Source of the DNA: Deltaproteobacteria bacterium
GTDB lineage: Bacteria; Desulfobacterota; Desulfobulbia; Desulfobulbales; BM004
Direction: 5' to 3'
Length of the DNA: 7,699 nucleotides
NCBI GenBank assembly: GCA_019312695.1
Contig: JAFDCT010000246.1
Span: forward strand, 1-7,699
Each line of letters opens with the position of its first letter. The stretch's first letter is position 1. The notes below the pieces were generated by a model. The model was not told the DNA's origin and made no database searches. It saw only the letters and a program-made list of their open reading frames with translations. A program made the position numbers and the translations under genes. Below are positions 7,269-7,699 of this stretch, in pieces.

Positions 7269-7297
7269 CTTTTATGTAAAGGCATCTTTACTGTCAA
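7269..7297 (-). promoter_or_regulatory. Sigma-70 promoter of the argBDFGH operon
   Basis: On the minus strand a perfect -35 hexamer TTGACA (7297-7292) is followed, after exactly 17 bases, by TAAAAG (7274-7269), which matches 4 of 6 positions of TATAAT. Transcription would start near 7262, leaving a leader of about 110 nt before argB. It is the only good promoter match upstream of argB that I find by eye. The spacer is almost wholly occupied by an inverted repeat, as expected for repressor control. Confidence 0.6.
7275..7292. promoter_or_regulatory. Operator-like dyad in the arg promoter spacer, TyrR-box-like
   Basis: TGTAAAGGCATCTTTACT contains the perfect inverted repeat GTAAAG-N4-CTTTAC (7276-7291). 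It fills the 17-bp spacer of the predicted argB promoter. It matches the gammaproteobacterial TyrR box TGTAAA-N6-TTTACA at 11 of 12 specified positions. A further CTTTAC half-site lies at 7313-7318, and TTAC-N6-GTAA overlaps the left arm (7266-7279). A bound protein would block RNA polymerase. The identity of the regulator is unknown; a TyrR relative, an ArgR variant or another factor are all possible. Confidence 0.5.
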
Positions 7298-7342
7298 GCT
7301 TGTTTGCTGGCACTTTACAATCTCTTCAACAAAAAGTATGTT

Positions 7343-7364
7343 CTGTCCTGTGACAGCATAACAG
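7343..7364. promoter_or_regulatory. CTGT/ACAG palindrome cluster upstream of lptA
   Basis: Two CTGT words (7343 and 7348) and two ACAG words (7353 and 7361) lie within 22 bp, including the perfect palindrome CTGTGACAG (7348-7356). They sit just before the predicted -35 of the lptA promoter. The arrangement recalls repressor operators, but the spacings (1, 6, 9 and 14) do not include the 8 bp of the E. coli LexA box. Confidence 0.25.
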
Positions 7365-7367
7365 GGG

Positions 7368-7396
7368 TTAAATGTACTTTAAAAAATAAGTATAAA
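7368..7396 (+). promoter_or_regulatory. Possible promoter of lptA
   Basis: TTAAAT (7368-7373, 3 of 6 to TTGACA) and TATAAA (7391-7396, 5 of 6 to TATAAT) are separated by 17 bases. The start would be near 7403, giving a leader of about 16 nt. An alternative -10, TACAAT (7316-7321), has no good -35. The region is A/T-rich, so support is moderate. Confidence 0.4.
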
Positions 7397-7418
7397 ATTT
7401 CACGACTGGTAGATTAAT

Positions 7419-7699
7419 ATGCGGGTAATAATTGTTGCAGCAAGTTTCATTCTCATATTCTGCTGGACATCCGGAGCATTGGGCCAGCAAGGTGGGGGGG
7501 CAGCGACGCCCATCCAGATAGAAGCTGACCGGATGGAATCTTCCAGAGAGAATGGTGCTGTTTTGTTCTTCGGCAATGTCAAGGCCAACCAGGGCAGGCT
7601 TATTATCAGTGCGGACGAAATGACCGTGGTCTATGCCAGGAGCGGAAAACAGCCTGATACATCAGCTGAAGCTGCAGCTGGTCCGAGCCAGAAAATCGA
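7419..7699 (+). CDS. lptA: LptA/OstA-type periplasmic LPS-transport protein, N-terminal part (cut by window edge)
   Basis: An open frame of 93 codons runs off the right edge. Residues 1-22 look like a Sec signal peptide (MRVIIVAASFILIFCWTSGA, then LGQ), with likely cleavage after Gly22. After a short Gly/Ala linker, PIQIEADRMESS then VLFFGNVKANQGRLIISADEM follow the beta-jellyroll repeat pattern of the OstA/LptA domain (I-x-A-D-x-M/L, F-x-G-N-V-x-x-x-Q-G, I-x-A-D-x-M). LptA bridges the inner-membrane LptBFGC complex and the outer-membrane LptD/E and carries LPS across the periplasm. The ribosome site is weak (GGTAG). A G7 run (7494-7500) lies in the linker codons; the frame before and after is consistent. 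The gene is divergent from argB, and no lptC precedes it here. The C-terminal half is unseen, so a longer OstA-domain protein cannot be excluded. Confidence 0.85.
   Translation, partial: MRVIIVAASFILIFCWTSGALGQQGGGAATPIQIEADRMESSRENGAVLFFGNVKANQGRLIISADEMTVVYARSGKQPDTSAEAAAGPSQKI

Noticed and set aside
7307..7324. Sigma-54 promoter, because TGGCAC (7308-7311 region) occurs upstream of lptA
   Set aside because: The second element should be TTGC at the fixed spacing; the sequence there is AATC, lacking the essential GC.

Overview
This 7.7-kb window is an amino-acid biosynthesis locus from a Gram-negative bacterium. One minus-strand gene string reads, in transcription order, argB > argD > argF > argG > argH > lipoprotein > lysA (cut by the left edge). 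A divergent plus-strand gene at the right edge is the beginning of lptA. A lipoprotein signal sequence, a periplasmic LptA-type protein and the compact argBDFGH order fit a diderm proteobacterium-like host. From memory of similar clusters I favour the former Deltaproteobacteria (Desulfobacterota, Desulfuromonadia or Desulfobulbia type), but this is inference. Base composition looks moderate and even, and I see no mobile elements, CRISPR arrays, tRNA or rRNA.

The arg genes encode five steps of arginine synthesis: N-acetylglutamate kinase (ArgB), acetylornithine aminotransferase (ArgD), ornithine carbamoyltransferase (ArgF), argininosuccinate synthase (ArgG) and argininosuccinate lyase (ArgH). 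All five look intact, with catalytic motifs present. ArgB has the N-terminal extension typical of arginine-inhibited enzymes. argC, argJ/argA and argE are not in the window. argB/argD, argG/argH and argH/lipoprotein each overlap by the 4-bp ATGA, which implies translational coupling. There are real gaps only before argG (95 nt) and before argF (205 nt).

Regulatory layout: the argB-lptA divergent region (7152-7418) carries a good sigma-70 promoter for the arg operon. A near-perfect TGTAAA-N6-TTTACA type dyad sits exactly in its -35/-10 spacer, and a second dyad lies near the predicted start site. The argD-argF gap holds a perfect extended -10 element, a 7-bp-arm hairpin starting at the predicted +1, and a 51-nt near-continuous inverted repeat ending 24 nt before the argF ATG. 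The 5' arms of these two hairpins are complementary over 8 bp, so they could form mutually exclusive structures. I consider this argF leader the best candidate for something undescribed.

The lipoprotein between argH and lysA sits where many proteobacteria keep the small lipoprotein LptM (LppL/YifL). It has an LptM-like mature N-terminus (CGKKMPLVPP) followed by three fibronectin type III-like domains and a CxxC motif. With lptA at the other end, the locus joins arginine/lysine synthesis to LPS-transport-related genes. No gene-free stretch exceeds 300 bases.
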